Assembly (NCBI GenBank): GCA_018398805.1
Contig: JAGFBZ010000365.1
Span: 1 to 64,000 of the forward strand
From: Hirundichthys speculiger
Lineage: Eukaryota > Chordata > Actinopteri > Beloniformes > Exocoetidae
Direction of reading: 5' to 3'
Length of the DNA stretch: 64,000 bases
The first letter of the stretch is position 1, and each line of letters opens with the position of its first letter. Below the pieces are notes generated by a model. That model saw only the letters and a program-made list of their open reading frames with translations. It had not been told where the DNA came from and ran no database searches. The position numbers and the translations under genes were made by a program. Below, piece after piece: positions 50,105 through 61,095 of the stretch.

Positions 50105-50370
50105 GGTGAGAGTCCTGTGAGGATTTCTGTACGTGAACGGGTTTAAAGCAGCCCCGTGAGTTCAGAACAAAAGTTCTGTGAGTTGATTAAATAAGATCAG
50201 GATAGCGTCCTGTAAATTTATCTAACAAGACCAGACTAAGTCCTGTGAGTCAATTTAAACAAGACAAGGTTATCTGTGAGCTGCATAGCAAGACCAGATT
50301 ATTTTAAGTCCTGTGAGTTAGAATTGACAAGACCAGGTTATTTCAAAGTCCTGTGAGTGAAAACAAGACC
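50105..50370 (+). repeat. Degenerate tandem motif in the retroviral leader
   Basis: AGTCCTGTGAG or close variants recur about eight times at spacings near 30-50 bp, often with ACAAGACCAGRTTATTT between. It lies just upstream of the gag start and may have acted in packaging or translation; this is inference. Confidence 0.75.
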
Positions 50371-50377
50371 AGGTGTA

Positions 50378-52084
50378 ATGGGGAATAATACAGCTAAAGG
50401 ACAACGACCACCACAACCTGACTAGAACTTGACTTTATTTATGAAAAACAAGTTTGGTTATGATGTGTGTGAATTTTTGCCTTACTGGAGTGAAAACTTC
50501 ACTGAGTAAAAATCAGCTGGACAGACTTAGAAAGGCTTTGATTGAAAAAAGGGATGCAATGTTAGAAAAGAAAACAGTCAGGACTGAAGAAGCACGCTGT
50601 ATGTTGACAATGGAAGAATGTTTGAAGAAATGGGAAGCGGAGTGTGATAGGCGAGATAAGCATGAAAAGGCCGAACGAGAAAAGAAGGAAAAACAACACC
50701 AAAAAACTCTAACGGCCATACATGTCAGCAGTGATGAAAATGTAAAAAAGAAAAGCAGAAACTGCCTCCTGTTCTCTGTATCCTTCTCTGCAGACTGCTG
50801 CTGGACAGTACACCCCCGCCCTATGTGTCTCCACAGCAAGCTTTGGCTCAAATTGCCCCCCAACCTGCCGCTGCCTTTGCTCCACCGCCACCACCGCCTC
50901 CTGCCCCCCAACCTGCCGCTGCCTTTACTCCACCGCCTCCAACACCAGCGGAGCAACAACAGCCTGAACAACCTGAATCCTCCAGTCAGGACGACCGTGG
51001 AGGCCGCCAAGATGGACTGATTGCCCGTGAAAACACACGTGAGGAAGGCCCGGATGAGAAAGGAGGGGTGTCCTCCTCCACTCCTGTCTCTGCAGGTACC
51101 CGAGCCCGCACACAAGCAGCTCCTCAACTCCCTATGGTGCAGGTGGCCGGACCTAATGGACGCCCAGCTTATGTCTACCGTCCCTGGACTGCTGAAGATA
51201 TCCTGAAAGCTGCCCAGCACCTCTCTAAGCCTGACAAGGGTGGTGTAGCCTTGGCTAAGGCTGTCCGTGAGTTTGTGAGAGACTTTACTCCAACTTCATC
51301 TGAAATGGCTCGTGTCATGATTAATTTAATGACTCCTGCTCAGTTTGCTCTCATCCTTGACTGTTTTTCAGCACATCATCAGCCCACTTCACCCGACTGG
51401 TTAACAGACAACACAGAGGGCTCGGATAACAAGGCCTACAGGGAGTGGGTTGACTCGCTTTGTGCTGCCATCACTGAGAAATTCCAGACCACCTGCGATC
51501 TTTCAAAGGTCAGTGTGTGTGTGCAGAAGGAGGGAGAGACTTGTGAGGACTATCTCGTCCGCCCCCAGGCCGTCTTCGACGACTACAGCGGAACCGCACG
51601 GCCCACCGAATATCCTGGCAACGCTATGTCCACCTATGAAGCCCTGCTGAAGAACTATTTCCTTGACGGTATGCATTCATCTCTGTCTGAGGCCACTAAA
51701 AAGTGTTGTGTTGGTTGGAAAGAATCTTCTGTCCGCGTCGCTGATGTGCTGAGACACGCATGCCATGAGCAGGAAAAAGACAAGAAAGCCAAAACTGAAA
51801 GAAAGCAAAAAGAGACTGCTCACAGTGCTCAACTGCGCCTCCTCCAGCATGTGACCTCTGCTCCTGCTCCACCGCCTGCCCCCGTCCCTTCACTGCCTGG
51901 CCCTGATGCTACCCCCCCTCCTCCTCCACCACACCTCCGAGATGTTTGTTTCCGTTGTGGCCTCAGCGGACATTGGGCTCGAACCTGTCCTGTTAAGACT
52001 TTCCTGAGCCGACACCATGGGCGTGGTAAAGGCAGAGGCAACTACTACCGTCGGAACGGCCCTCCCCGTGCTTATTCGGACTGA
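50378..52084 (+). pseudogene. Endogenous retroviral gag, broken
   Basis: A start codon at 50378 is followed by Gly, fitting an N-myristoylated Gag, but a TAG at 50423 stops it after 15 codons. A lysine/glutamate-rich coiled-coil stretch (about 50500-50740) lies in another frame. From about 50741 the original frame resumes with a PPPY late-domain motif near 50814-50825, a proline-rich region, a capsid part resembling gammaretroviral p30, and one zinc knuckle (C-x2-C-x4-H-x4-C near 51948-51990). It ends at TGA 52082-52084. The antisense 235-codon ORF is a shadow. Confidence 0.82.
52082..52084 (+). promoter_or_regulatory. Candidate UGA readthrough codon between gag and pol
   Basis: The gag frame stops at this single TGA, and the next codons stay open in the same frame into the protease. 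Gammaretroviruses express Gag-Pol by stop-codon readthrough, MLV with UAG. The G-rich sequence after the codon (GAGGCAGGACGGGG) and a possible GGAAC/GTTCC stem resemble a readthrough stimulator, which I could not test. Confidence 0.6.
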
Positions 52085-55000
52085 GAGGCAGGACGGGGTG
52101 GAACTCCAGCTGGCACACCGGTTCTGGTTCCTCCCACTGCTGCAGATGAGTATTCTCGCACACACACTCACACTCACACAGAGACTCTTATACACATGCC
52201 AATTGAGGACAGTGTTTTAAAGCTTCCCCTTTTACAAGTACATGTTTCTGGAAGAATGCTTGTATTCATTGTTGATTCTGGTGCCACATATTCTGTAATA
52301 CGCATGTCAGACCTGCCTGGTGTTAAACTCAGTGGTAGATATCTCTATTCTGTGGGCTCTAGTGGTGACAAAGTGAAAGAAAATTTTACTGTTCCCCTTT
52401 CGTGCTCATTCGACACCTTGCCCGCTGTGAAACATTCTTTTCTTTATTCTAGTTGTTGCCCTTTCAATTTATTGGGCAGGGACCTCATGCTAACTTTGGG
52501 CCTTGGGCTACGCTCTACACCTGAAAGCATGGAGGTCACCACTTCTAATGGATGCCCTTTCACCCTAGTTCGGGATGTGCTGAGGCCTCAGCCCCTCCAA
52601 ATTTATCAGTGGTGGATTAACCTAGAGCAATCTATTCCCCTCATCACCATGGCAACTGAACGTGTGTCACCGCAGGCTTGCTTCATGAAGCCTGACTGCC
52701 TCCATTGTACTGCTTATGTGTCCAGCTCACCTGACTTTGTGTTTCAAGAAAAGTTCTTTGATCCTGTAAATGACTCTGTCCGATCCTGCAGACTTTACTG
52801 GTCTGCTACGCGCAGCGCCCTCTCTATCTCTCTGTCTTCTGAGCAGCTCACCCTTTACAGGGTTTCAGATAGTGATCCTCACATTTCTCTGGCCAAGTCC
52901 TCCACTGATCAGTGGCGTGACCTGGGCCCCTGGGTCAAGCAGTGTAACTCTACATCTGACTGGCAGCCCACGTCTGACCCTGACGTTCAATTCTCTCCGT
53001 CTCTTTCTGTCTTCAGAAAAAATCATGAGTGTGATTTCTCTGCCCTCCGTTCTGTGTATGCCCTCCAGTCTCCTGCTCTAATGCAGGTGCCCCTTCTTAC
53101 CAGCTCCCCCTCCTCCCCTGAGCTTGCTGGAGTGCCTGCTTCTGTGTGGGCCACTCACAAGTATGATGTTGGTCTCATACGCAACCCCTTGTTGTCACTC
53201 CTAAGTCTCATTTCCGCCCCAGGCGAGCTCAATACCCACTCAGACAGGAAGCTATCGCAGGCATACGCCCCGTTTTTGATGCTTTTCTGAAGGCTGGCGT
53301 TATTGTTCCCTGCAATGACTCTCCTGTAAATACACCTATCTTACCTGTCAGGAAATACAGACCCCCTCCAGCTCCAGAGGAATGGCACTTTGTTCAGGAT
53401 TTAACCCCTGTCAATGCAGCTGTTCATGCTCGAGCCCCTTCAGTCCCTAACCCTTACACCATTTTGTCCAATGTTCCAGCAGGAACTAAGTGGTTTTCTG
53501 CCCTTGACCTGTCTAATGCATTTTTCTCTGTTCCTGTCCACCCAGACTCCCAGTTTTGGTTTGCATTTCAGTTTGATGGTCGTGGTTACACGTTCACCAG
53601 GATGCCCCAGGGCTACTGTGAGTCTCCCACTGTCTATAACAGAGCACTGGCAGCCTCACTCTCATCCTTTTCTCCAACACCTGGCTCTGCCCTCCTGCAG
53701 TATGTTGATGACCTCATGCTTTGTTCTCCTACACGTGAGCAGTGTGTCACTGACACTGTTGCACTCCTTCACCATCTTGATGCTGAAGGTCACAAGGTTA
53801 GCAGACACTAAATGCAATTTTGTCAACCTGCTGTTACCTTTTTAGGTCACAACATCAGTGCAGATGGGAAAAGCCTGTCCTCCAAACATTTGACAGCCAT
53901 CCAGCAGGCCCCTCGCCCTGAAACTGTCAAACAGCTCCTGTCTTTCATTGGTCTCTGCTCCTCCTGCAGGACCTTTGTGCCAAACTTCTCTGAACTCTCC
54001 AAACCCCTTGGTGAGTTGGCCCGCTCGAAGCCCATGTTTTCTAAGCTAATCTGGACAGATGAAGCTGAACAATCTTTTGTTGCTCTGAAACATGCCCTAC
54101 AGTCTCCACCCACTTTAGGTCTTCCTGACCCATCCAAACCCTTCACACAAACTGTTGATGAACGAGGCTCATGTATGACTTCTGTTCTCTTGCAGGATCA
54201 CGGTGGTGTCCTCCGACCTGTGGCGTATTTCTCTTGTAAACTTGATCCTGTGGCTGCTGGCCTTCCACGCTGCCTGCGTGCCATAGCGGCGGCGGAGAAG
54301 GCTCTAGCAACCTCTCGTGACATAGTGGGGTATGCACCGCTTACCCTTTTGGTCCCGCACGAGGTCCACATGATCCTGTCAGAACACAGAACCTCTCATT
54401 TCTCTCTGCCTCGCTTTCAGGTATCACACCTGTCTTTTAGAACTGCCCAACGTCACAGTGAAACGCTGCACTGTTCTGAATCCTGCCTCTCTTCTCCCAA
54501 CCCCTGATGAGGGCACCCCTCATGACTGTGTGGCTGAGCTCTCTCTCACCTGCACTCCTCGCCCTGGCCTCCTAGACAGCCCTCTGACCAATCCAGACCT
54601 GATCCTGTATGTTGACGGCTCTGCATCTCGTGATGCCCACACTGGTCACTGCCGTGTTGGTTACGCCGTCTGCTCAGACTATGGCACAGTAGAGTCCGCG
54701 CCTCTGCCGTGCCATTACTCTGTGCAGGCTGCTGAACTTGTGGCCTTAACCCGTGCATGCATGCTCGCGGAAAAACGCTCAGTTACCATCTACGCCGACT
54801 CTCGCTACGCATTTGGTGTAGTACACGACTTTGGCGCGCTCTGGAAACATCGTGGTTTCACGAAATCTGACGGGAAGCCCATTCGCCATCATTCTTTGAT
54901 TTCAGACCTCCTGGATGCCATCCTGCTGCCAAGTTGCTGTATGCAAATGTACAGCTCACACTAATGCTTCTGACTCTGTCTCCACAGGAAATTCTTGTGC

Positions 55001-56252
55001 AGATGCTGCAGCTAAGGCAGCTGCGCTGAAACCACTTCCTCTTGCCACTTCCTGTGTCCGGACCGACAGCTCTCCCTCCAGTTCATCTCCTCTCACAGCT
55101 CTGCAATCACTGGCTTCAGCTGCTGACAAAAAGGCCTGGCGTGCTTCAGGTTCCCATTTTTCCCCTCATGGATGGTTTGGGCCAGATGGTAAACCCTGCT
55201 TGCCTTCTGCTCTTTTTGCCCACTATGCTAAATTGACACATGGTCTTGACCACGTGTCAAAGAGGGGAATGTTAAGTGTAATAGCTGAGTGTTGGTTCAC
55301 GAAGGGTTTTGCAGCTTATTCACAAAAATTTTGCCACTCTTGCATGATTTGTGCCACCCATAACACAGGTAGGCAAATCCAAAATGCACAACAGGCCGCT
55401 CATTCTCCACCAATCAGACCGTTTGAACATACTATGATGGACTTTGTTGAGTTTTCTCCCTCTGAAGGTAAGAAATACTGTCTAGTCATAGTAGACATGT
55501 GGTCAAAATGGGTTGAAGCCTTCCCAACTTCCAAAGCAGATGCCTCTGCTGTAGCGCGAGCTCTGCTCAGTGAAATCATTCCCAGATGGGGCATTCCTCA
55601 GCGACTGTCTAGCGATAATGGTGCACATTTTGCCAACGAAGCCATCTCTCAAATCTCTCTTCACCTTGGCATAGATGTCAGAAAACACTGTGCCTATCAC
55701 CCAGCCAGTGGTGGAGCTGTGGAACGAGAGAATGGTACTTTAAAGAACAAACTTGCTAAGTGTTGTGAGGACACAGGTTTGCCTTGGACTAAAGCCCTCC
55801 CTCTTGTGCTAATGTACATGAGAATGAGGAAAAGGGGCAGGGCCACCCTGAGTCCTTTTGAAATTTTGTTTGCAGCCCCTCTCAACGTTGGACTGGCGCC
55901 CCCAAGGGCTCCTCCACCAGAGACAGCCCTGTGTGAAAGCAGTATTCTCACCTACTGTACTAACCTTACCAAAACCCTGTCAGATATCCATTCTCAGGTA
56001 CTTGCAGCTCTTCCCCATCCGGCTGAGGGTCAACTGCATTCACTGCCCCCAGGTGACTACGTGCTGATAAAAAGCTTCAAAAGACAGCAGTGGAACCAAC
56101 AACACTGGCTTGGCCCCTACCAGATCCTCCTGGTCACTCAAACTGCAGTCAAGGTTGCCGAACGTGCCATGTGGGTCCACGCATCACACTGTCGTCGGGT
56201 CCCTACCCCAGCTGACCCCCCTGCTGACCAGCAGTCTGATCCTGTTCCCTAA
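52085..56252 (+). pseudogene. Endogenous retroviral pro-pol, broken
   Basis: Protease has the active-site motif DSGAT (about 52276). Reverse transcriptase has MPQG and YVDD (about 53602 and 53701). RNase H has YVDGSA and the ADSRYA block. Integrase shows the H-x3-H and C-x2-C zinc site and the D, D, E triad (MMDF, SSDNG, VEREN). Defects seen: frameshift near 53185, in-frame TAA at 53809, frameshifts near 54415 and 54930. Integrase is the longest intact piece (54915-56252). The set fits a class I retrovirus. It cannot encode a full polyprotein. Confidence 0.87.
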
Positions 56253-56339
56253 GGTCTTCGCTCTCAAGCAAGATCAGTGTGGAATGAAATAAGTGTCCCA
56301 CTGCTACAGTAGCGTGCCAAGCTCCTCCCCATCGACACC

Positions 56340-58164
56340 ATGGATCGTCCGCGGCCCTGGCATCCTTTCAGGATACATGGCTGGTCCCTCCGAGGCTCCA
56401 TGTGTGTCCTTGTTCTCCTGAGCACTGTCATTGTGCTCCCCATCATCCTGACATCATCATGTGTCACCACTCCTGCCACTCTTCCACCTGGCAACTTCTC
56501 CAACTCATCTTGCCCCACTGCGCCCCCCTCAACTGCCCCTCCTGGCAACTTCTCCAACTCATCTGGCCCCACTGCGCCCCCCTCAACTGCCCCTCCTGGC
56601 AACTTCTCCAACTCATCTGGCCCCACTGCGCCCCCCTCAACTGCCCCTCCTGGCAACTTCTCCAACTCATCTGGCCCCACTGCGCCCCCCTCAACTGCCC
56701 CTCCTTCATCCTTTTCCAGACGTAGAAGAAATGCCCCTTTGCCCAACTCCTACTGCAGCTGTAAACGACAAAACCAGTTCGGTGTGCAGGTTTGTCTCCC
56801 ACCAAAAACCATAAGCACGATTTCCATTCCCTTGCCCAGCTTGTCCTACGGTGCTAAGTCTGCTAGAAGTTATGCCGGTGGTTACAAGTGGTACATGACT
56901 AATGATCAGCGTGACACACGCTGGGCCACCCTGGTGGCTGATCCACTTCTTCTTCTGTTGTATCTCCTCATTCTGCTGCCTTGGGTGTTATTGCTGTTGC
57001 ACAACTTACCATAGATGATTATTTTGAAATGACGACCGGCTTCTCTGGTCATGCTAATAATTGGCTTTTGCTAGCAGAACAAGCAGGTTTATCTGCTGGT
57101 GCTGATTGTGTAGTGTGCTTAGGTCCCAGACCTCTCCTTAGAGTTGTTCCTCCCCCATCTGAACTGAATGCTACATGTTTATTTGATCTTTTGACCAATA
57201 CTGTTCCTAATGCATCCTGTCTTTACTGGGACACCCCTTTTCTGTGACAGATAAACATGCTATTCCACCTTTCTTTGATGCTGAAGTTGCTATGAATAAT
57301 TTTACCTGTTTCACAAACTCCACCCTTGGTACTATAAATGTGGGTTCTGTTAATATTTCTTATTGTCAGTCCCTTCACAACATCTCCAGGCCGAATGTAG
57401 CTCGTGCTGACATCTGGCTGTGGTGTGGAGGACTAACCCTTCGTTCTGTCCTTCCCAAAGATTGGACTGGCATCTGTACCCCTGTAACGCTCTTGATGCC
57501 TGTACGGATTAGCTTCACCTTCCCTACTGACTTTACCCCAGGTGCCTTTTCATCATACCAGGTACACAAATCCAAACTTTCCATATATAGTGATGACAAT
57601 GACAATGCTTGATCACGTATGAGTCTGTGGTAAGCATGTTTCAATCAATTACCTCCTGCTTGGTGTGGGACATGTTATCTGACTAAGTTTCTCTCACGTG
57701 GGTATTTATGATTCGTTGGCTCATCATCGTGTTAATTATCCCCATTATTACTCCACCCTCCCCGTTTCCAAGCATGAGGTCCCGACTCATGTTGATCGCA
57801 TTTCGGTGGGTGTGAAGTTTTTCGGGGTCTAGTTCTCTGGTGGGGTACTATAAATTTGGCCTATTAGGTTGACTATCTGGCATTTGATTTGGAGAACCTC
57901 ACATCCCGAGCCTCGGATGGTTTTCAGGATGTCACAATGGAGGTCCAGGCCCTGTGGAACATGGGCCTGCAAAATGGGATGGTCTTAGACCTGATGCTAA
58001 CTGTACAAGGGAGCGTCTGTCACATAGTTGGGGAGACCTGCTGTACCTATGTTCCTGATATTACTGACAACATGACTCATGTTGTCTCACAACTAAATTC
58101 ACTGTTGCAGACACAGCGTCACAGTGACTCAGCTGAGCCCTGGGGGTTTGATTTGTGGACATAA
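56340..58164 (+). pseudogene. Endogenous retroviral env, broken
   Basis: The start at 56340 opens with a basic, then hydrophobic signal-like segment. Next come four near-identical 18-residue units rich in Pro/Ser/Thr with NFSNSS glycosylation sites, then a short RRRR tract. The surface part then passes through other frames (56981-57247, 57244-57612) and is degraded to about 57880. The transmembrane subunit ectodomain is at 57889-58164 and keeps the C-x6-CC motif (CHIVGETCC) after an LQNGMVLDL-type heptad region, as in gamma-type envelopes. The membrane anchor and cytoplasmic tail are missing. Confidence 0.8.
56487..56702 (+). repeat. 54-bp tandem repeat in env, four units
   Basis: CCTGGCAACTTCTCCAACTC starts units at 56487, 56541, 56595 and 56649. 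The length is a multiple of three, so the coding frame is kept. Confidence 0.95.
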
Positions 58165-58360
58165 CTGACCTCAGGCTCTTGATATTCTCTGTTTTGAAAG
58201 TATTTACTCCAGTCACGGTTGTTTTGGTTTGGCTGTAGTCTAAAGTAGTTAGCCTCCAAGGGCTCTTTTGTTGTTCACTAGACCACTGTATATATTACTG
58301 CTAAAGTAAGATAAACTAAATTCTTACATATCAATGGATGTCCGACAGCGCCATCCACAG

Positions 58361-58399
58361 GAACCAACCACTTCCTGTTTCACAGGAAGTGGTTGGTTC
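58361..58399. repeat. Perfect 18-bp hairpin with 3-base loop
   Basis: GAACCAACCACTTCCTGT, loop TTC, then its exact reverse complement. It lies in intron 1, about 430 bp upstream of the first coding exon's donor in plus coordinates. No terminator or transposon end could be assigned. Confidence 0.95.
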
Positions 58400-58832
58400 T
58401 GCCAAACAAAAATGTGAAACTTTCATCCAAAATTGCACACTGGTGCCTGAGCGGGGATGAAAAATTTGATATATATTCAGCAGGTAACTGGTAGCCAGTG
58501 TAAAGATCTCAGAACAGTTGTAAAGTGCTCAGTTTTCCTGGTTCTTGTTAGAACTCTGGCAAATTACTTCATCATGAGCTGAATGTATCTAATCAGACAA
58601 AAGAAAATTACAGCAGTTAAGTCTGCTGGAGAACTACTAGTTATTTATGGCTTTGATACACTTTGACAAACTAACTGGGATACTTATAAAATAGACAAAA
58701 CAACAGACAACCCATCACTACAAAAAAAAAAAAAAAAAAATGTAAAAAAGAGGTAATCCTAAAAAAAGAAAAACAAATGCTGATGGTCTACCTTATAAAC
58801 TGGCTGGTGAGTACATATGTGTTTACATATAC
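58400..58832. other. Intron 1 sequence beside the first coding exon
   Basis: Includes repeat-like blocks (AATCAGACAAAAGAAAATTA; GCAGTTAAGTCTGCTGGAGA) related to 44450-44520 and 59195-59215. There is a poly-A run near 58722. No gene. Confidence 0.4.
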
Positions 58833-58939
58833 CTGTAACATTTCTTGATGTCCTCTGTTGTGGCATTCTTGTCAACTCCAAGCACAGCATACAGTGATTC
58901 TCCTGATGTGGACAGAGTCCTCTGCCTCTGGTGGTCCAT
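58833..58939 (-). CDS. dnajc5: dnajc5 first coding exon (cysteine string protein, N-terminus and start of J domain)
   Basis: This exon starts the dnajc5 orthologue, a synaptic-vesicle co-chaperone that recruits Hsc70 and is anchored by palmitoylation. The reading begins [17 protein letters not shown], close to vertebrate CSP-alpha, and keeps the serine at position 10 known in mammals as a PKA/Akt site. It runs into the first J-domain helices and ends in codon 36 (AG) before a GTATAT donor at 58832. The start has a purine at -3 and G at +4. The 107 bp continue in phase to 23629-23416, 13349-13178 and 6122-6025, giving 196 residues, near the usual 198. The following intron, about 35.2 kb, is filled with transposons. 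Teleosts have several dnajc5 paralogues and I cannot say which this is. Confidence 0.95.
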
Positions 58940-59026
58940 GGCCTTTCTTTCTATTTCCTTCTCTTGACAGCTCCCTCACTCTCTCAGCCTGTTACCTGTC
59001 AGGTGAATAGATGGATTGTGCTTTGT
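58940..59026 (-). other. dnajc5: Candidate 5' UTR part of dnajc5 exon
   Basis: Upstream of the start codon, a TATTCTCACAG acceptor-like sequence (AG at 59027-59028) could begin the exon at 59026, giving about 87 bp of 5' UTR. A second AG near 59000 is an alternative. No promoter is recognisable, so a further upstream non-coding exon is likely. The call rests on sequence pattern alone. Confidence 0.35.
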
Positions 59027-59257
59027 CTGTGAGAATACAATTCAAACAGATAGAAGGTTTATGAATACCAAGTACAATTTTAGGTTGCACTTCCGTTATT
59101 AGGAATACGAAGATACAAGTGAGAAATCACTGTCAAATATATGTCACAAGGTCACAGATAACATCTATTGAACAGGGGAGCATGTGAGCATTACAGTAGT
59201 CAAGTCTGCTGGAGAAGAAGGCTGGATGAGTTTATGTATATCTGCCCTGGATATTAG

Positions 59258-59614
59258 GGGCCCGATCTTCCGGCAGATCTGCTAAAGCCGCTATTAAGGG
59301 ATAGCGGGTAGCAGGGAAGGGCATTCCCCCACAAAGAATGCAATCATCCACCCTTGCTAAACCCGCTATCCCACCTGCGCTACCCGTTACATTATGCATA
59401 GTGGTTAGGGCGTTCCACCTGTTAAACCAATCAGTGCGGCAGTAGCCACTGCCTTTAAGAGCAGGTTGCACTACCAGCAAACGCTACCCCCAAACCGCTA
59501 TGGAGTGTCTTTTCATCCAGATCAGAGCAGCTCTCGTGCACAGCTCGTCTGGGACTCTGCTGTAGCGCTTCCTCCTCTTCCTTACTCCTCCTCCTCTGCA
59601 CTGATATATACATG
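59258..59614. mobile_element. Truncated copy of the GGGCCC-ended DNA element
   Basis: GGGCCCGATCTTCC...GGGATAGCGGGTAGCAG and the following 340 bp match 39737-40090 in order, including GGTTAGGGCGTTCCACCTGT. The right part is absent. Confidence 0.75.
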
Positions 59615-59742
59615 AAGATATTTTTACACAGACAAATCCTATTGGCTCCCTGAAAGTCCAAGATAGTCGGTGCGCTCCCAGTAAACACGCTCTGGTCGTC
59701 TATGGTTTAATTGGCCAGCAAGCTATTTAAGACAATCTCTGC

Positions 59743-60739
59743 TAGAGATGTCCCGATCCAGCATTTTGAACTTCCGATCCGATACTGATATTTATTTGTA
59801 CTTCCGATCCGATACCGATATCTGCCGATACCGATACCGGCCTATCTGAGCATGTGTTAAAGTTTTAAGTCATTTAATCAACTTACTTTGTTGTCAGACT
59901 CATGCTGAATAGGGTTTTATTCCTGATAATAACTAGCCAGCTGAATTAGGTGCATTTGAATAATACACATTGGTTGGTAACGAGAAACTGACCTATTTAT
60001 TTAACAAATCAACACAAAATAGACAAAATGATAAATAACAAACAGAAATGGCATCAGTAAACCACGGCTTTACAAGCCATAAGTGCAGATAATATTGTTA
60101 ATTGTATTAAGCAAACACAACCTGAGTTTGACCGTCTATTAACAGCATTAGTACCTGTGCTTTGACACTGTTCAGTGGCAGTTTGTCACGATTCCCAAAC
60201 GTCCCAAACAGGGGTGGGGGGAGAGGAGCTCGAGTTGTCTCGCGTGGAGGGCGGGGTGTTTGTGGCTGTGCACTGTGCCCGACAGAGAGAGAGCAGTGTT
60301 GCCAACTTAGCGACTTTGTCGCTATATCTAGCAACTTTCCAGACCCCCCCAGCGACTTAATTTGTAAAAAGCGACTAGCGAAAAATCTAGCAACTTTTTC
60401 TGGTGATTTAACGACTCACTGGCACCTAAACCGCTAGGTTTGAAGCCATCACTTGGCAGCTGATGGCTGCTGTCTGCCTCGCGAGCCGCGCTTCTCTCTC
60501 TTTCTCTCTCTGTCGGGCACAGTGCACAGCCACAAACCAAACACCCCGCCCCCCCGCGCGAGACAACTCGAGCTCCTCCTGAATTTAACCCTCCTGGGTT
60601 ATCTGAATCATGCGCTGCGTGGTGCGCTGGAAAACCCGGAACGGACTATGGAAAAAAAAATGGATCGGAGTCTGGATCGGCATTTTTAGGGCTTGCCGAT
60701 CCGATCCGCATTTTTTGCTCATATCGGCAGACACCTCTA
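59743..60739. mobile_element. Non-autonomous hAT element with internal foldback
   Basis: Ends TAGAGATGTCCCGATCC and GCAGACACCTCTA are imperfect inverted repeats. Flanks ATCTCTGC (59735-59742) and ATCTCTAC (60740-60747) match at 7 of 8. GATACCGATAT-type sequence fills the left end. Inside is a GC-rich foldback (60223-60579). No transposase. Confidence 0.82.
60223..60579. repeat. Foldback: about 75-bp inverted arms
   Basis: GAGGAGCTCGAGTTGTCTCG... through GTGCCCGACAGAGAGAGAG (60223-60300) pairs with 60504-60579. The spacer holds CAGTGTTGCCAACTTAGCGA, the end of another fish DNA element. Confidence 0.85.
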
Positions 60740-61095
60740 ATCTCTACTATTTTCTCAGGGGTTCAACTGAGGCCAAAAATCACACTTTTTGTACAAGAGT
60801 TAACCCTTTAAGCGCCAAAGTCGCAATATTGCGACAAGCAACATTGCTGAATAAAACAGGCTGTATCTATAAATGTGGTGCCGAATCTTGTCACTACTTT
60901 TCACCAGGAGATAGGAGACATGTGTACCTGTAATCTCAGTAGATTTTTTGGGGGTGGTGCCATTCAAAGTTTCAGAGAAAAAAAGTTTGCAAAGCACCCT
61001 CCATCGTAGAGACGGGACGGCGCAGTAGTGGAGGTAGTGCTCAGCGGAGCAAGAGCAGAACAGAGCGAAAGAGTGTTTTTTTTCATTTACTTACG

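Larger units (their letters stand above)
49936..58200 (+). mobile_element. Class I endogenous retrovirus (gamma/epsilon-like), no LTRs found
   Basis: Order: a leader with repeated GTCCTGTGAGT motifs, gag, pro-pol in the same frame as gag, and env. No repeated terminal sequence was found on the two sides, so both LTRs appear lost, or the copy is a truncated insertion. Coding parts carry several frameshifts and stops. It has the same transcriptional direction as the plus strand, antisense to dnajc5, inside intron 1. A pol fragment of the same family is at 28243-28800. Confidence 0.85.

Noticed and set aside
50513..51220. A 235-codon minus-strand ORF
   Set aside because: It lies antisense to retroviral gag and reflects the composition of its proline-rich region.
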